Notes: generated by a model not told the origin, from the letters alone. A DNA stretch of 64,000 nucleotides from Ralstonia sp. UBA689 (GCF_002298975.1 NZ_DBMV01000021.1:62001-126000); one strand, 5' to 3'. Shown: positions 52,647 through 62,637, counted from the stretch's first letter. Program-made: numbers and translations.

Positions 52647-53371
52647 GGACGGATGCCCTTGGTCGTCATGAGGTGGGCGAGTTGCACGTCCAGTGCGGCC
52701 GTCCAGGCCAGCCACACGAGCAACGCGACGCCGCCGGCCAAGCCCACGATGGCCCATGGTGACAGCCGGACGAACCAGTCAGAGAGCCGGCGAACGCCGC
52801 GATCCACGATGAACGACCGCTCAGGCGTGCCGCGCAGTCGTTGCAATTGCCCGTTGAGCGCGCTCATCAGGGCGGTGCGCTTGGCCTCACCCTCGCGGGC
52901 ATAACGGCCCACGAAGTCCAGGCCGAGCACCGCTGAATAGCACTCGAGCAGGTCGACGCAGGGCGGGGCTTCACGCATGCGCTGCTCCAGCCGCGCAAAC
53001 ACGCGTTCGCCGGCGTCATGCATGTTGAAGCGTTCGACTTGGAGCGGACTGGCTTCCCAATTGGCGTGGTGGTCGCCGGACAGACGCCGCAGCGCGAGCT
53101 CGTCGAGCAGGCCGCATTGGGCGATGAGCGCGTCCTGGCACACATCCTCCGGGTAGCCGCGGCTGTGCAGCGCCTCAGCAAACCGGTCCATCAGCTCGAC
53201 GCAGCGCCGGCGCAACGCGAGGACATCCTGCGTCGTGCCATTCGCCGCGAGGGTGGTAGCCAGGAGCGCGGTGTCGCGCAGCAGGCTGCGCATGCCGCCG
53301 GGGGCACCCGAAGTAGCTACCGGTGCGGCGGACAACAGGCTCGGTTCAGTGTGGACAAGCGTCGGAGTCAT
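52643..53371 (-). CDS. tssL: Type VI secretion membrane subunit TssL (DotU/IcmH type)
   Basis: This 242-residue protein has the DotU-family cytoplasmic hook: EALHSRGYPEDVCQDALIAQCGLLDELAL, FNMHDAGERVFARL and LLECYSAVLGLDFVGRY. A single C-terminal membrane helix follows (WAIVGLAGGVALLVWLAW). It has no OmpA domain itself. The gene overlaps tssK by four bases (ATGA) and the OmpA-like gene by four (GTGA), so all three are translationally linked. Confidence 0.92.
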   Translation of the reverse strand: MTPTLVHTEPSLLSAAPVATSGAPGGMRSLLRDTALLATTLAANGTTQDVLALRRRCVELMDRFAEALHSRGYPEDVCQDALIAQCGLLDELALRRLSGDHHANWEASPLQVERFNMHDAGERVFARLEQRMREAPPCVDLLECYSAVLGLDFVGRYAREGEAKRTALMSALNGQLQRLRGTPERSFIVDRGVRRLSDWFVRLSPWAIVGLAGGVALLVWLAWTAALDVQLAHLMTTKGIRP

Positions 53372-54720
53372 GAGCGCAGCACCGCGTAAAGTTCGAGCGA
53401 AGCGTCAGGGACCGACGCGGGCAGGTAGACCTGGCAGGCCCGCGCGGCGAGCATCCGCGCGTGGGCCGGGTCGTTCGAATCGAGCGCGAAGTACTGGTTG
53501 TCCAGGCGGACCGGAATCGCGGCCGGCACGCGCGGCACCGCCTTGAGCGGGATGCCGAGCAGCGCCGAATTGACGATGTGTTCGACGTCATCCGGCGCGC
53601 CGATCTTGCACAGGCGGGGGAAGTGTTCGGCCAGCGTCACGGCCGGCAGCGGTGCGTTGACCGACAGGTACCAGTCGGCCGCGCCCTCGACGATGCGCGC
53701 GTCCAGGAATTGCCCGGTCCAGGTGGTGGCGCTCTTGCGGGTGAGGCCGATCGACACGACGCGCGACGGAATGATCGCGTCCAGCAGCTCGCGAATCATG
53801 GCTTCCAATTGGGCGAACACCGCGTCGGCGCGCCCATGGTCGTACGCCGGAAGGTCCGTGAGCTGTAGGGACGTGGAAAACGTCATCAGCGCACTGGCTA
53901 ACTGCGCAAGCGTCGCATAGAGGTGCTCGGGCGGGCGACTCGGGTGCGACGCGAAGAGTCGCAATTGCGGCCACGCGGCATGGATGCAGTGCAACAGCCA
54001 GAAGAGTTGGACGTCGGCCACGCCGTATTCGGCGACTTGCTCGATGCGCTCACTGCGGCGTGCGCCGAGCGCCGCGCTCTTGGCTTGCAGAATGTCGGCC
54101 AGCCGGGCGATCCGCTCAAGATGCAGCGGGTGGCCCGCCAGCGTCAGGCACGGCGGCACGAACGTGGGATCGACCTGGAACTGCCCGCTGGTCGTGCGCG
54201 TGAGGCGCGCGACCGCACAGACGGTGTCATCCGCATGTGGTTCGAACTCAAACAGCAGGCGTACGGCGTAACGCTCGGCCGCGATCTCCGATTCGCCGGC
54301 GCCGTTCACGTCCACCACCTTGACGAACTCCCGGTACGAGCGGCGCGGGCGCGCCAGCGTCGTCTCATCGAAGCGGCAGTTGCTGCCATTGGCATTGGGG
54401 AGCGCCAGCGCGGCCAGGACGACGACGCTTTGCAGATCGGCAGGCAGCCCTTGGGCCAGATCGCGTGCCGGTGGCAGGGCGTCGGTCATCGTCGAGTCAA
54501 ACGGCGTGCCATCCGGGAAGCGCAGCTTGAGGCGGGTGAGTTTGAGTCTCCCTGTGGCCAGCGCCTGTTCGTCGATCTCGACGCCAAGCGTGCCCCAGGG
54601 GTGCGCGAGCGCCGCCGAGCCCAGTTGCTGCAAGGCGAATGCCGACCACTGGTCCTGCTGTTGGAAATGCTGCTGCGTGAGGATCAAGCCCTCATGCCAA
54701 AGCGGTTTGTTGATCCGCAT
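53368..54720 (-). CDS. tssK: Type VI secretion baseplate subunit TssK
   Basis: TssK links the T6SS baseplate to the membrane complex. The 450-residue protein starts MRINKPLWHEGLILTQQHFQ, as is usual, and has FVPPCLTLAG and the C-terminal KAVPRVPAAIPVR with YFALD. I chose the ATG at 54720 because family alignment begins there. It is the first gene of the minus-strand T6SS operon and faces tssB across the 0.6 kb control region. Confidence 0.95.
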   Translation of the reverse strand: MRINKPLWHEGLILTQQHFQQQDQWSAFALQQLGSAALAHPWGTLGVEIDEQALATGRLKLTRLKLRFPDGTPFDSTMTDALPPARDLAQGLPADLQSVVVLAALALPNANGSNCRFDETTLARPRRSYREFVKVVDVNGAGESEIAAERYAVRLLFEFEPHADDTVCAVARLTRTTSGQFQVDPTFVPPCLTLAGHPLHLERIARLADILQAKSAALGARRSERIEQVAEYGVADVQLFWLLHCIHAAWPQLRLFASHPSRPPEHLYATLAQLASALMTFSTSLQLTDLPAYDHGRADAVFAQLEAMIRELLDAIIPSRVVSIGLTRKSATTWTGQFLDARIVEGAADWYLSVNAPLPAVTLAEHFPRLCKIGAPDDVEHIVNSALLGIPLKAVPRVPAAIPVRLDNQYFALDSNDPAHARMLAARACQVYLPASVPDASLELYAVLRS

Positions 54721-55326
54721 AAATGTGTTGTGCAACAACTTATCAAATCACGTGGCGGCCGATTCTATACGTCGCAATTACGAGTCGTATACCGGTCCAT
54801 TGCGCAGAAGCGACGAAAACCGTCATGCCGGTGATCCGTGTCATTTGGAGATAAGGCGATTAATAAGAAAGTCAATTATTCGTGACAAAGATTTGCAATT
54901 AATTGGCGGCTTTCGGCGATTGGGCTCGCGGCCAATTGGCGGTGGGTTGAATCGATCTCGATCGACCCGGTGTGGCGTCCGTAGAGTGTTGATCCAGGCC
55001 AGTTTCTACGCGATTGCATCGGCGTTTCCCGCAGCGCCGCGAGGCTTGCGCCGACCCGTCACGTCACCGCGTTCGATGCAGGGCAGATATAAACCGTGCT
55101 TAATTGATAACAAGTGTGTCGAAAAAGAAAATCTTCTCAACATTGCGCACGCTTTGACTGCGAAAGGGTAAACCTGATAAAAACGACATTGCGTCATCGG
55201 CCGCAGGAATGGATGCCGTGATTTATGGCGCTTCTGATAGGCCACCACTGCGATGGCAACGGAGGGTGCTTGGGAAACAGCGCCGTGTTGCGTCAATATT
55301 CAATTGCTTGGGAAGAGGGAGTACGG
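54721..55326. other. Divergent control region of the T6SS locus
   Basis: These 606 bases separate tssK and tssB and contain no credible gene. The stretch is AT-richer than its surroundings, as expected for promoters. A possible sigma-70 promoter for tssB is at 55154; I found no clear sigma-54 site. Confidence 0.6.
55154..55180 (+). promoter_or_regulatory. Possible promoter of the tssB operon
   Basis: TTGACT (55154-55159) and TGATAA (55175-55180), spaced by 15 bases (16 if GATAAA is the -10), about 150 bases before tssB. Spacing is slightly short. Confidence 0.3.
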
Positions 55327-55839
55327 ATGGACAGCTTTCAGCGCGAAATTCCGAAGAGTCGCGTCTCGATTACGTTGGATCTGCATACGGGCGGTGCCCA
55401 GAAGAAGGTCGAGCTGCCGCTCAAGCTACTGGTCGCGGGCGACTTCAGCGCGGGCCGCGAGCAGGCGCCGCTCGCTGAGCGCAAGAAGGTCAATATCGAC
55501 AAGAACAACTTCGATGCGGTGCTGGCCGACTACGCGCCGGACCTCAAGCTCGCTGCCGAGAACACCCTGACCGGAGACGGGACCGAATTGCCGGTGAACC
55601 TCGCGTTCCGCTCACTGAAGGATTTCGAGCCCGAGCAGGTCGCTCGCCAGATTCCGGAGCTGCAGGCGCTGCTGGCGATGCGCAATCTGCTGCGTGATCT
55701 GAAGTCCAACCTGCTGGACAACGGCACGTTCCGCCGCGAGTTCGAAAAGGTGCTGAAAGACAAGCGCCTCTCCGACAAGCTGCGCAGCGAGTTGTCGCAG
55801 ATCGCGACGGCGGCAACGCAAGCGGAAGGCCACGCTTAA
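55327..55839 (+). CDS. tssB: Type VI secretion sheath subunit TssB
   Basis: TssB forms the contractile sheath with TssC. The 170-residue protein has the characteristic ELPLKLLVAGDFSAG, a VNIDKNNFDAVLADYAPDL stretch and FRSLKDFEPEQVARQIPEL. I chose the ATG at 55327 (MDSFQRE) with GAGGGAG about 10 bases upstream. It is the first gene of the plus-strand operon; tssC follows after 68 bases. Confidence 0.95.
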   Translation: MDSFQREIPKSRVSITLDLHTGGAQKKVELPLKLLVAGDFSAGREQAPLAERKKVNIDKNNFDAVLADYAPDLKLAAENTLTGDGTELPVNLAFRSLKDFEPEQVARQIPELQALLAMRNLLRDLKSNLLDNGTFRREFEKVLKDKRLSDKLRSELSQIATAATQAEGHA

Positions 55840-55907
55840 GCGGTGCTGGGCCGCCGGCCCGCCCGCATCGAACCGAATAGCGAAACGAACGCAGAAGAGG
55901 CATTGCA

Positions 55908-57440
55908 ATGAAACACCATGAGTCCGCGCAGGGCGCAACGGAGACCGTCGTTCTGGAGAACGACAGTGTGTACGCGTCGCTGTGCAACAAGATCCATCTG
56001 AAGCCCGTGGCCGAGGCCCGTCCGCTGGAAGCCTTCCGCGACAACGACACGTTGTCCGAAGCATCGGCCGACGAGCGCATCGCGCGCGGCATGAGCGCGT
56101 TCCTGGATCTGGTCGCCAAGACCAGCCAGCCGGTCGACCGGCTCGATAAATCGCTGCTCGACTTCCATATCGGGCAGTTGGATCGCCAGATCAGCCGCCA
56201 GCTTGACGCTGTCATGCACACGCCCGAGTTCCAGGCGCTGGAAGGCCGCTGGCGCGGTCTCAAGATGCTGGTGAGCCGAACGGATTTCCGGCGCAACGCG
56301 AAGATCGAGGTGCTCGATGTGTCCAAGGACGCGCTGCAGCGCGATTTCGAGGACACGCCGGAGATCATCCAGAGCGGCCTGTACCGCCTGACCTACATAG
56401 AGGAGTACGACACCCCGGGTGGCCAGCCGATCAGCGCGCTGGTCAGCGACTTCGAGTTCGCGAACTCGCCGCAGGATGTCGCGCTCCTGCGCAATATCTC
56501 CAAGGTCGCGGCCGCTGCCCACATGCCGTTCATCGGCTCCGTGGGCGCTGCCTTCTTCGGCAAGAAGTCGATGGAGGAAGTGGCCGCGATCCAGGACATC
56601 GGCAATTACTTCGATCGCGCCGAGTACATCAAGTGGAAGAGCTTTCGCGACACCGATGATGCGCGCTATGTCGGCCTGACCATGCCGCGCGTGCTCGGCC
56701 GCCTGCCGTATGGCAAGGACACCACGCCCGTGCGCGCTTTCAACTATGAAGAAGCGGTCAAGGGCCCGGATCACGACAAGTACCTGTGGGTCAACGCCTC
56801 GTTTGCGTTTGCGGCCAACATGGTGCGCAGCTTCGTCTCCAACGGCTGGTGCGTGCAGATTCGCGGTCCGCAGGCGGGCGGCAAGGTCGAAGACTTGCCG
56901 GTGCACCTGTACGACCTGGGCACCGGTGTGCAGCCCAAGATTCCGACCGAAGTGCTGATTCCGGAGACGCGCGAGTTTGAGTTTGCCAATCTCGGCTTCA
57001 TCCCGTTGTCGTTCTACAAGAACCACGACTTCGCGTGCTTCTTCTCGGCCAACTCGACGCAGAAGCCCGCGCTGTACGAGACCAAGGAAGCGACGGCCAA
57101 CAGCCGCATCAACGCGCGCCTGCCCTACATCTTCCTGCTCTCGCGCATCGCGCACTACCTGAAGCTGATTCAGCGCGAGAACATTGGCACGACCAAGGAT
57201 CGCCGTCTGTTGGAGCTTGAGCTCAACAACTGGATCAAGGGGTTGGTCACCGAGATGAAGGACCCGGGCGACGAGCTGCAAGCGTCGCACCCGCTGCGCG
57301 AGGCGAAGGTGACGGTCGAGGACATCGAGGACAACCCGGGTTTCTTCCGCATCAAGCTGTTCATCATCCCGCACTTCCAGGTGGAGGGGATGGACATTGG
57401 GCTGTCGCTGGTGTCGCAGATGCCCAAGGCGAAGAGCTGA
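55908..57440 (+). CDS. tssC: Type VI secretion sheath subunit TssC
   Basis: TssC is the large sheath subunit and forms the outer wall that contracts. The 510-residue protein has all the usual blocks: EGRWRGLKMLVSRTDF, YIEEYDTPGG, YIKWKSFRDTDDARYVGLTMPR, RGPQAGGKVEDLP and IPLSFYKNHDFACFFSANS. AGAGG lies just before the ATG. It is followed by vgrG after 84 bases, and a GC inverted repeat in that gap has no clear U-run. Confidence 0.97.
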   Translation: MKHHESAQGATETVVLENDSVYASLCNKIHLKPVAEARPLEAFRDNDTLSEASADERIARGMSAFLDLVAKTSQPVDRLDKSLLDFHIGQLDRQISRQLDAVMHTPEFQALEGRWRGLKMLVSRTDFRRNAKIEVLDVSKDALQRDFEDTPEIIQSGLYRLTYIEEYDTPGGQPISALVSDFEFANSPQDVALLRNISKVAAAAHMPFIGSVGAAFFGKKSMEEVAAIQDIGNYFDRAEYIKWKSFRDTDDARYVGLTMPRVLGRLPYGKDTTPVRAFNYEEAVKGPDHDKYLWVNASFAFAANMVRSFVSNGWCVQIRGPQAGGKVEDLPVHLYDLGTGVQPKIPTEVLIPETREFEFANLGFIPLSFYKNHDFACFFSANSTQKPALYETKEATANSRINARLPYIFLLSRIAHYLKLIQRENIGTTKDRRLLELELNNWIKGLVTEMKDPGDELQASHPLREAKVTVEDIEDNPGFFRIKLFIIPHFQVEGMDIGLSLVSQMPKAKS

Positions 57441-57524
57441 CCCGCTGTCCTTTGCATCAAGCGCCGGGGCCAGATGGGTTCCGGCGTTGTCGTCTGTACG
57501 CTTCACGCGTAGGGAGTTTTATCT

Positions 57525-59876
57525 ATGTCGATGGTGTTGCCTTCGCAGGCCTATGAGCTGAAGCTGGCGCCGCATCCGGCCCCGTTTTCTATCCTCAAGT
57601 TCGCCGGGCGTGATGCGATCAGCGAGCTGTACTGGTACGACATCGAGTTCACGAGCCCTGTCGCCAGTCTCGCAATGGACCAGGTGGTCGGCCGGCCCGC
57701 GAAGTTCACCATCGACCCCATCGACCCGAACATGGCCTATTTGCGGAAGATGTTCGGGGAGAACGCGGAGAAGTTCAGCAAGAAGCCCCCTGCCTACACC
57801 GTCCACGGCATCATCACGCGGTTCGATGAGCTGGGAACCTCGGCGGACGAGACGCGCTACCGGGTGAGGCTCGAACCGAAGCTCGCGGATCTGAACCGGG
57901 GTGTCACCAGCCGCCTGTTCCAGAAGCAATCGGTCGAGGAGATCGTGACCGAAACGCTGCGGCATTATGGCTACCGGGCGGGCGTGGATTTCGAGTTCCA
58001 GTTGCGCGGGAAGTACAAGCGCCACGAATACATCACGCAGTACCACGAGACGACGTTTGCTTTCATCCAGCGCCTGTGCGCCGAGGAAGGGATCTGGTTC
58101 CGCTTCGAGCAGAAGAAGGATCGAACCGTCGTGGTGTTCGGGGACGATCTCGATGCGTATGCGCGCAAGCAGCGCACCGTGCCGCACCGGCGTGACGCCG
58201 GGCTGGAGAGCGCGGGCGCGGAGACGATCAAGACGCTCGAGCGCTATACGCAGCGTGTGCCGGAAGCTGTCCGGCTGCACGACTACAACCATCGCCAGGC
58301 GGGCGTGTCGCTGCTGGTCGAGGAAAACGCGGCGCGCGAGGACAAGACGACTGAGGGCGTCGATTACCGCTGGGGCGAACACTACGAGACGCCGGAGGAA
58401 GGTAAGGGCATTGCCCGCCGGCGCCACGAGGAATACCTGGCGCAGCAGGTGGTGTTCAAGGGGACGGGCAATCCCTTCGGCGTCGAGGCCGGGGAGATGG
58501 TCAGCCTGGATCAGAACCCCGCCGACGCGCCGCATGGTTTGTTGATGACGGCTGTCGAGTCGCATGGCGGGCGCAGCGAATCGTACTGGATGACGTTTGA
58601 GGCGATTCCGGCCGACCGCGTCTGGCGCACACCGATGGCGTCGATCCAACGGCCAGTGATTGACGGCATCCTGCCGGCGCGCATCACGTCGCCGGGCAAC
58701 TACAAATACGCCTACCTGACCGAGCAGGGCTGGTACGTGATCAAGTTGCCGTTCGATCTGGACGAATGGAGTCCGGGCGGCACGAGCCGGCCGGTGCGTT
58801 TCGCCAAGCCCTACAGCGGCGAGAACTATGGCCAGCATTTCCCGCTGATTGACAGCGCGGAAGTGGCCGTCATCCATACGAATGGCGACCCGAATAGACC
58901 CGTGATCATTGGGGCGATGCACGACAGCCTGCATCCGGACCTAGTCAACAACCTGAACCATACGCGCAACCTCATCCGCACCGCCGCGCAGAACGAACTG
59001 CGGATGGAGGACAAGGAGGGGGTTGAGCACATTCACCTGACTACGCCGTTCCAGACCAGTGAATTGAATCTGGGCCACATGGTGGATGGCAATCGTAAGG
59101 AGCGAGGACAGGGCGCGGAGCTGCGCACCGATGGGCACCTCGCCACGCGTGCCTCCAAGGGCATGCTGCTGAGCGTAGAAGGTCAAACAGGGGCGTCAGG
59201 GAGTCAGCTCGACATGAAGGGCGCGCGGGAGCAGCTGCAGCGCGCCATCGAGCGTATGGAATCACTTTCCGAGGCTGTGCGGGCCGCTGAGGGCGTCGTT
59301 GCGGAATTGAAGCAGCAAAAGGCGCTGTATGAGCAGACGCTGGACGGCCTGAAGCGCGCTGCGATCCTTATGAGCGCACCCTCGGGCATCGGGCTCACGT
59401 CGGGCGAACACCTGCAGGTCAATGCCGACCAGAACCTGATTGCCACTGCTGGCGGCAATGTCGACATCGGGACCATGCACAGCTTCACCGTAGCCGCGGG
59501 CCGGAAAGTGGCGCTGTTTGCGCAGGCTCAGGGTATGCATTTCACGGCGGCGAAGCAGGATATCGTGATGCAGGCGCGCACCGGTGCGATGTCTCTTGCT
59601 GCCTCGAAGAACATGCAGTTCACCAGCGTCGATGGGGCCATCACGGCTGTGTCCAAAGGGGCGCTGACGCTATCGAGCGGCGGGGCCTACATCAAGATCG
59701 AGGGCGGCAATATCGAACTCGGGTGCCCGGGAGACATCACGCTCAAGTGTGGCAGTTTCAACTGGACGGGCCCAGGAAATCTATCGCTCCCCTTGCCGGC
59801 GATGCCGATCGGTACATGCAAAGAGTGTTTGCTGAGTGCGCATAGCGGTGCCGAATCGATGACGGAGGTTGCATGA
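57525..59876 (+). CDS. vgrG: Type VI secretion spike protein VgrG (TssI)
   Basis: VgrG trimers tip the Hcp tube and carry effectors. This 783-residue protein has a gp27/gp5-like N-terminal part (about 1-480) with YHETTFAFIQRLCAEEGIWF. A DUF2345-type beta-helical C-terminal part (about 590-760) follows, with SAPSGIGLTSGEHLQVNA and repeated A-x-K motifs. The short C-terminal end (CKECLLSAH) has no enzyme domain, so effectors must be carried through adaptors. AGGGAG is just upstream of its ATG. The DUF4123 adaptor gene follows. Confidence 0.95.
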   Translation: MSMVLPSQAYELKLAPHPAPFSILKFAGRDAISELYWYDIEFTSPVASLAMDQVVGRPAKFTIDPIDPNMAYLRKMFGENAEKFSKKPPAYTVHGIITRFDELGTSADETRYRVRLEPKLADLNRGVTSRLFQKQSVEEIVTETLRHYGYRAGVDFEFQLRGKYKRHEYITQYHETTFAFIQRLCAEEGIWFRFEQKKDRTVVVFGDDLDAYARKQRTVPHRRDAGLESAGAETIKTLERYTQRVPEAVRLHDYNHRQAGVSLLVEENAAREDKTTEGVDYRWGEHYETPEEGKGIARRRHEEYLAQQVVFKGTGNPFGVEAGEMVSLDQNPADAPHGLLMTAVESHGGRSESYWMTFEAIPADRVWRTPMASIQRPVIDGILPARITSPGNYKYAYLTEQGWYVIKLPFDLDEWSPGGTSRPVRFAKPYSGENYGQHFPLIDSAEVAVIHTNGDPNRPVIIGAMHDSLHPDLVNNLNHTRNLIRTAAQNELRMEDKEGVEHIHLTTPFQTSELNLGHMVDGNRKERGQGAELRTDGHLATRASKGMLLSVEGQTGASGSQLDMKGAREQLQRAIERMESLSEAVRAAEGVVAELKQQKALYEQTLDGLKRAAILMSAPSGIGLTSGEHLQVNADQNLIATAGGNVDIGTMHSFTVAAGRKVALFAQAQGMHFTAAKQDIVMQARTGAMSLAASKNMQFTSVDGAITAVSKGALTLSSGGAYIKIEGGNIELGCPGDITLKCGSFNWTGPGNLSLPLPAMPIGTCKECLLSAHSGAESMTEVA

Positions 59877-59939
59877 CCACGATCACTCTCGCCGTCTCGA
59901 TTCCGGCGCTCGCTTCGGCTGCTAGTTGAGGGCGAAGCG

Positions 59940-60920
59940 ATGGAGATATTTGAAGCGCAATCTGCCGTGAGCCATCCCGATATGGACTGGCAATTATGGT
60001 TAAGCGGGCTACTCAATACTTTCGGCGTGCGTTCCCACGATGATGCGCCTGAATTTTTGTATTTGCTGGTCGACGGTAGGGCAAGTCCCGGCACGGACAA
60101 GCTACTCGAGCAGGTGCCAAATTTGCAGTTTGCTTCTCTCTGGGAGGGGTCGGCCATCGAATCGTATGCGGATATTGCACCGTATCTCATCGCGATTGAC
60201 CGGCGCGAACTCGAAAACGAGAGCAGTCTTCAGCGCCGGCTGGCGAGGCGATTCTGGCGAGAAGTTTCCGAATCATACGCGTTGACTTGGTTATGGTCGC
60301 CGTATGCGCTTGATGAACTTGAAGCGCACTATCGTCGATTCGCAATGTATGAATTGCCGGATCGCCGCGCGTTCTATCTGCATTTCTACGATAACCGAGT
60401 TCTCGCACGCCTCAAGCATGTCTGGTCAGATGCGGAGGCCCGGCAGTTTATCGCTCCATGTTCGGAAATTTGGTACCGAGACCGGTCCTTGGCGGATGTA
60501 ACGTGGAGAAATGCGGCGTCACCCGACTGCCCGGCGTTGCAAGAGCGTTTGTCTTTGACTGAAAGACAACATCAACGGTTACTTGAGCTTGGATATGCCG
60601 ACAAGATTGCATTGCAGTTGCGCGACACGTGCGGCGCTGCGCTTGATCATGTCTCCGCGCATGATCTGCAGCAAAAGGTCAGTGAGCAGCTCGAACGGGC
60701 CGCGATGTATCGGATTGGAGGAGAGGGTGACCTGCAACGATACATTTCGATGGGTGTGTTGGTCGGTGCACGATTCGATGAGCATCCCGCTGTTCAGGCG
60801 CTGCTACAGCGCGTTGCGCGCGGTGAGCTGGCTTTGACAGATGCGCTTGCTCAAATTGGTGAGGACGTGTGGAACGCTATCGAGAACACGCGGGACGATG
60901 CCCACAAAGGAGCAGCGTGA
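59940..60920 (+). CDS. DUF4123 effector adaptor (Tap/TEC-like)
   Basis: This 326-residue protein has the DUF4123 fold in its first 150 residues: FLYLLVDGRA, then LFESLW-like NLQFASLWEG, then YLIAIDR and a FWREVSESYALTWLWSP segment. DUF4123 proteins load specific effectors on VgrG. The remainder is helical and may bind the effector. It follows vgrG by 63 bases, and its stop overlaps the next start by one base (TGATG). Confidence 0.85.
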   Translation: MEIFEAQSAVSHPDMDWQLWLSGLLNTFGVRSHDDAPEFLYLLVDGRASPGTDKLLEQVPNLQFASLWEGSAIESYADIAPYLIAIDRRELENESSLQRRLARRFWREVSESYALTWLWSPYALDELEAHYRRFAMYELPDRRAFYLHFYDNRVLARLKHVWSDAEARQFIAPCSEIWYRDRSLADVTWRNAASPDCPALQERLSLTERQHQRLLELGYADKIALQLRDTCGAALDHVSAHDLQQKVSEQLERAAMYRIGGEGDLQRYISMGVLVGARFDEHPAVQALLQRVARGELALTDALAQIGEDVWNAIENTRDDAHKGAA

Positions 60921-61786
60921 TGAAGGTGCCTGTGACAAAACCGAATTGGAAATGGCCTTTGCGCGTTGCGGCGATGTGCCTGCTGCTCAGCACGGGAGCT
61001 TGCGGCAAGTCCGAGCCAGTCTACAGCGGCATCTCAGTGCAAGGGTTCAACTATCTGCCCTACAACCTCGAAGATTTCACGGTGACGGATGCCTACGGCG
61101 ATAAAGCGGGTGGAGGTGGAGACAACCCACCGGGGGCGGGGGAGGGAAGCTTCACTTGTTGCTACAAGCTCAAAGGCACCGAGTTCACGGTGAAATGGAG
61201 CTATTACGACGCCGACCAATGGACTATGGAGGATTCCCATATCCAGCATGCCGAAGCCAAGGTAACGATGCCGCCGTCGCCAGTGCCGGACAAGATCGGC
61301 ACCCGCATCCTGAATGTGCACTTCTACCCCGACCACCATGTGGAGATGGCGTTCCCCGGAAAGATGCTGGGTGACACGCGTATGCCGATCGTGGAGGTGT
61401 CCAAATGGATGGATCGGTATCAAGCGCAGTTGGACAAGCGCTACGACGATAACTGGGCGGAATTGCATCGCCGTATCTCAAGGTCGTTTGCGTCTGCATG
61501 GCTGAAATACCGTTTGACAGATCAAGCTGATTTCGAACAGTTCGTGTATTTCGATTTACTGGTCAACGATCACTTTGACGCGCATCCCGAGGTTCAGCGC
61601 ATCTTGCGAGCCACCAGAAGTAAACCAAGCCAGTTCAGCCAAGCGATGCAGGCACTGCCATCGCAGGTGCTGGCCGAACTCAAGAGCAACCAGTTCAAGC
61701 ACGTCTCTGTGCCTGTCATACCTGGTGGCTTGTTGCCGCCGCCGCGTGCGAATGAGAACGCCGATGCCCACAAAGGAGCAGCGTGA
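60920..61786 (+). CDS. DUF3304 lipoprotein, copy 1 (possible T6SS immunity)
   Basis: This 288-residue protein has a lipoprotein signal ending LLLSTGACGK and a DUF3304 domain (about 35-175): GFNYLPYNLEDFTVTDAYG, a Gly/Pro loop, CCYKL and VTMPPSPVP. DUF3304 genes are frequently found next to DUF2235 phospholipase effectors, so a periplasmic immunity role is likely. It is closely related to the next gene; the first 175 residues are nearly identical, then the halves diverge. Its start overlaps the stop of the adaptor gene. Confidence 0.8.
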   Translation: MKVPVTKPNWKWPLRVAAMCLLLSTGACGKSEPVYSGISVQGFNYLPYNLEDFTVTDAYGDKAGGGGDNPPGAGEGSFTCCYKLKGTEFTVKWSYYDADQWTMEDSHIQHAEAKVTMPPSPVPDKIGTRILNVHFYPDHHVEMAFPGKMLGDTRMPIVEVSKWMDRYQAQLDKRYDDNWAELHRRISRSFASAWLKYRLTDQADFEQFVYFDLLVNDHFDAHPEVQRILRATRSKPSQFSQAMQALPSQVLAELKSNQFKHVSVPVIPGGLLPPPRANENADAHKGAA

Positions 61787-62637
61787 TGGAGGTGCCTGTG
61801 ACAAGACCGAATTGGAAACGGCCTTTGCGCGTTGCGGTGATGTGCCTGCTGCTCAGCACGGGAGCGTGTGGCAAGTCCGAGCCAGTCTACAGTGGCATCT
61901 CAGTGCAAGGGTTCAACTATCTACCCTACAACCTCGAAGATTTCACGGTGACGGATGCCTACGGCAATAAAGCGGGTGGAGGTGGAGACAACCCACCGGG
62001 GGCGGGGGAGGGAAGCTTCACTTGTTGCTACAAGCTCAAAGGCACCGAGTTTACGGTGAGGTGGGGGTATTACGACGTAGACCAATGGCACAAAGGCGAT
62101 AAGCAAGAGTTCCATGCCGAAGCCAAGGTAACGATGCCGCCGTCGCCAGTGCCGGACAAGATTGGCACCCGCATCCTGAATGTGCACTTCTACCCCGACC
62201 ACCATGTGGAGATGGCGTTCCCCGGAAAGATGCTGGGTGACACGCGTATGCCGATCGTGGAGGTGTCCAAATGGATGGATCGGTATCAAGCGCAGTTGGA
62301 TCAGCGCTATGACGAGCGGGAAGACCAAACGTTCCGGCGCGTGGCTCGCGTCATTGCGGGAGCGTGGGTCAAGTACCACTTGGTCAACCAAGAGGATCTG
62401 CAGCAATACACCTATTTCAATCTGCTCGTGAACAAGCACTTCGATGCCCACCCGGAAGTGCAGAAGCTGCTGCAGCGAGCCAAAGACGCGCCAGGCCAGT
62501 TCAGCCAAGCGATGCAGGCACTGTCATCGCAGGTGCTGGCCGAACTCAAGAGCAACCAGTTCAAGCCCGTCCCCGTGCCTGCCATTCCCGATGGCCTACT
62601 GCCGCCGCCGCGTGTAAAGGAGAACGACGATGAATGA
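61786..62637 (+). CDS. DUF3304 lipoprotein, copy 2
   Basis: This is a tandem copy of the gene at 60920, with 283 residues, the same lipobox region (LLLSTGACGK) and the same DUF3304 core. The middle part differs mainly at residues about 95-110 and about 185-235. The start at 61786 mirrors the first copy (TGATG overlap). It overlaps the effector gene by eight bases, the typical order for immunity-effector pairs in this family. Confidence 0.8.
   Translation: MEVPVTRPNWKRPLRVAVMCLLLSTGACGKSEPVYSGISVQGFNYLPYNLEDFTVTDAYGNKAGGGGDNPPGAGEGSFTCCYKLKGTEFTVRWGYYDVDQWHKGDKQEFHAEAKVTMPPSPVPDKIGTRILNVHFYPDHHVEMAFPGKMLGDTRMPIVEVSKWMDRYQAQLDQRYDEREDQTFRRVARVIAGAWVKYHLVNQEDLQQYTYFNLLVNKHFDAHPEVQKLLQRAKDAPGQFSQAMQALSSQVLAELKSNQFKPVPVPAIPDGLLPPPRVKENDDE

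Noticed and set aside
55836..57506. Long open frame antisense to tssC
   Set aside because: A shadow of the well-supported tssC gene.
57519..58934. Long open frame antisense to vgrG
   Set aside because: A shadow of vgrG, with no signal or motif.
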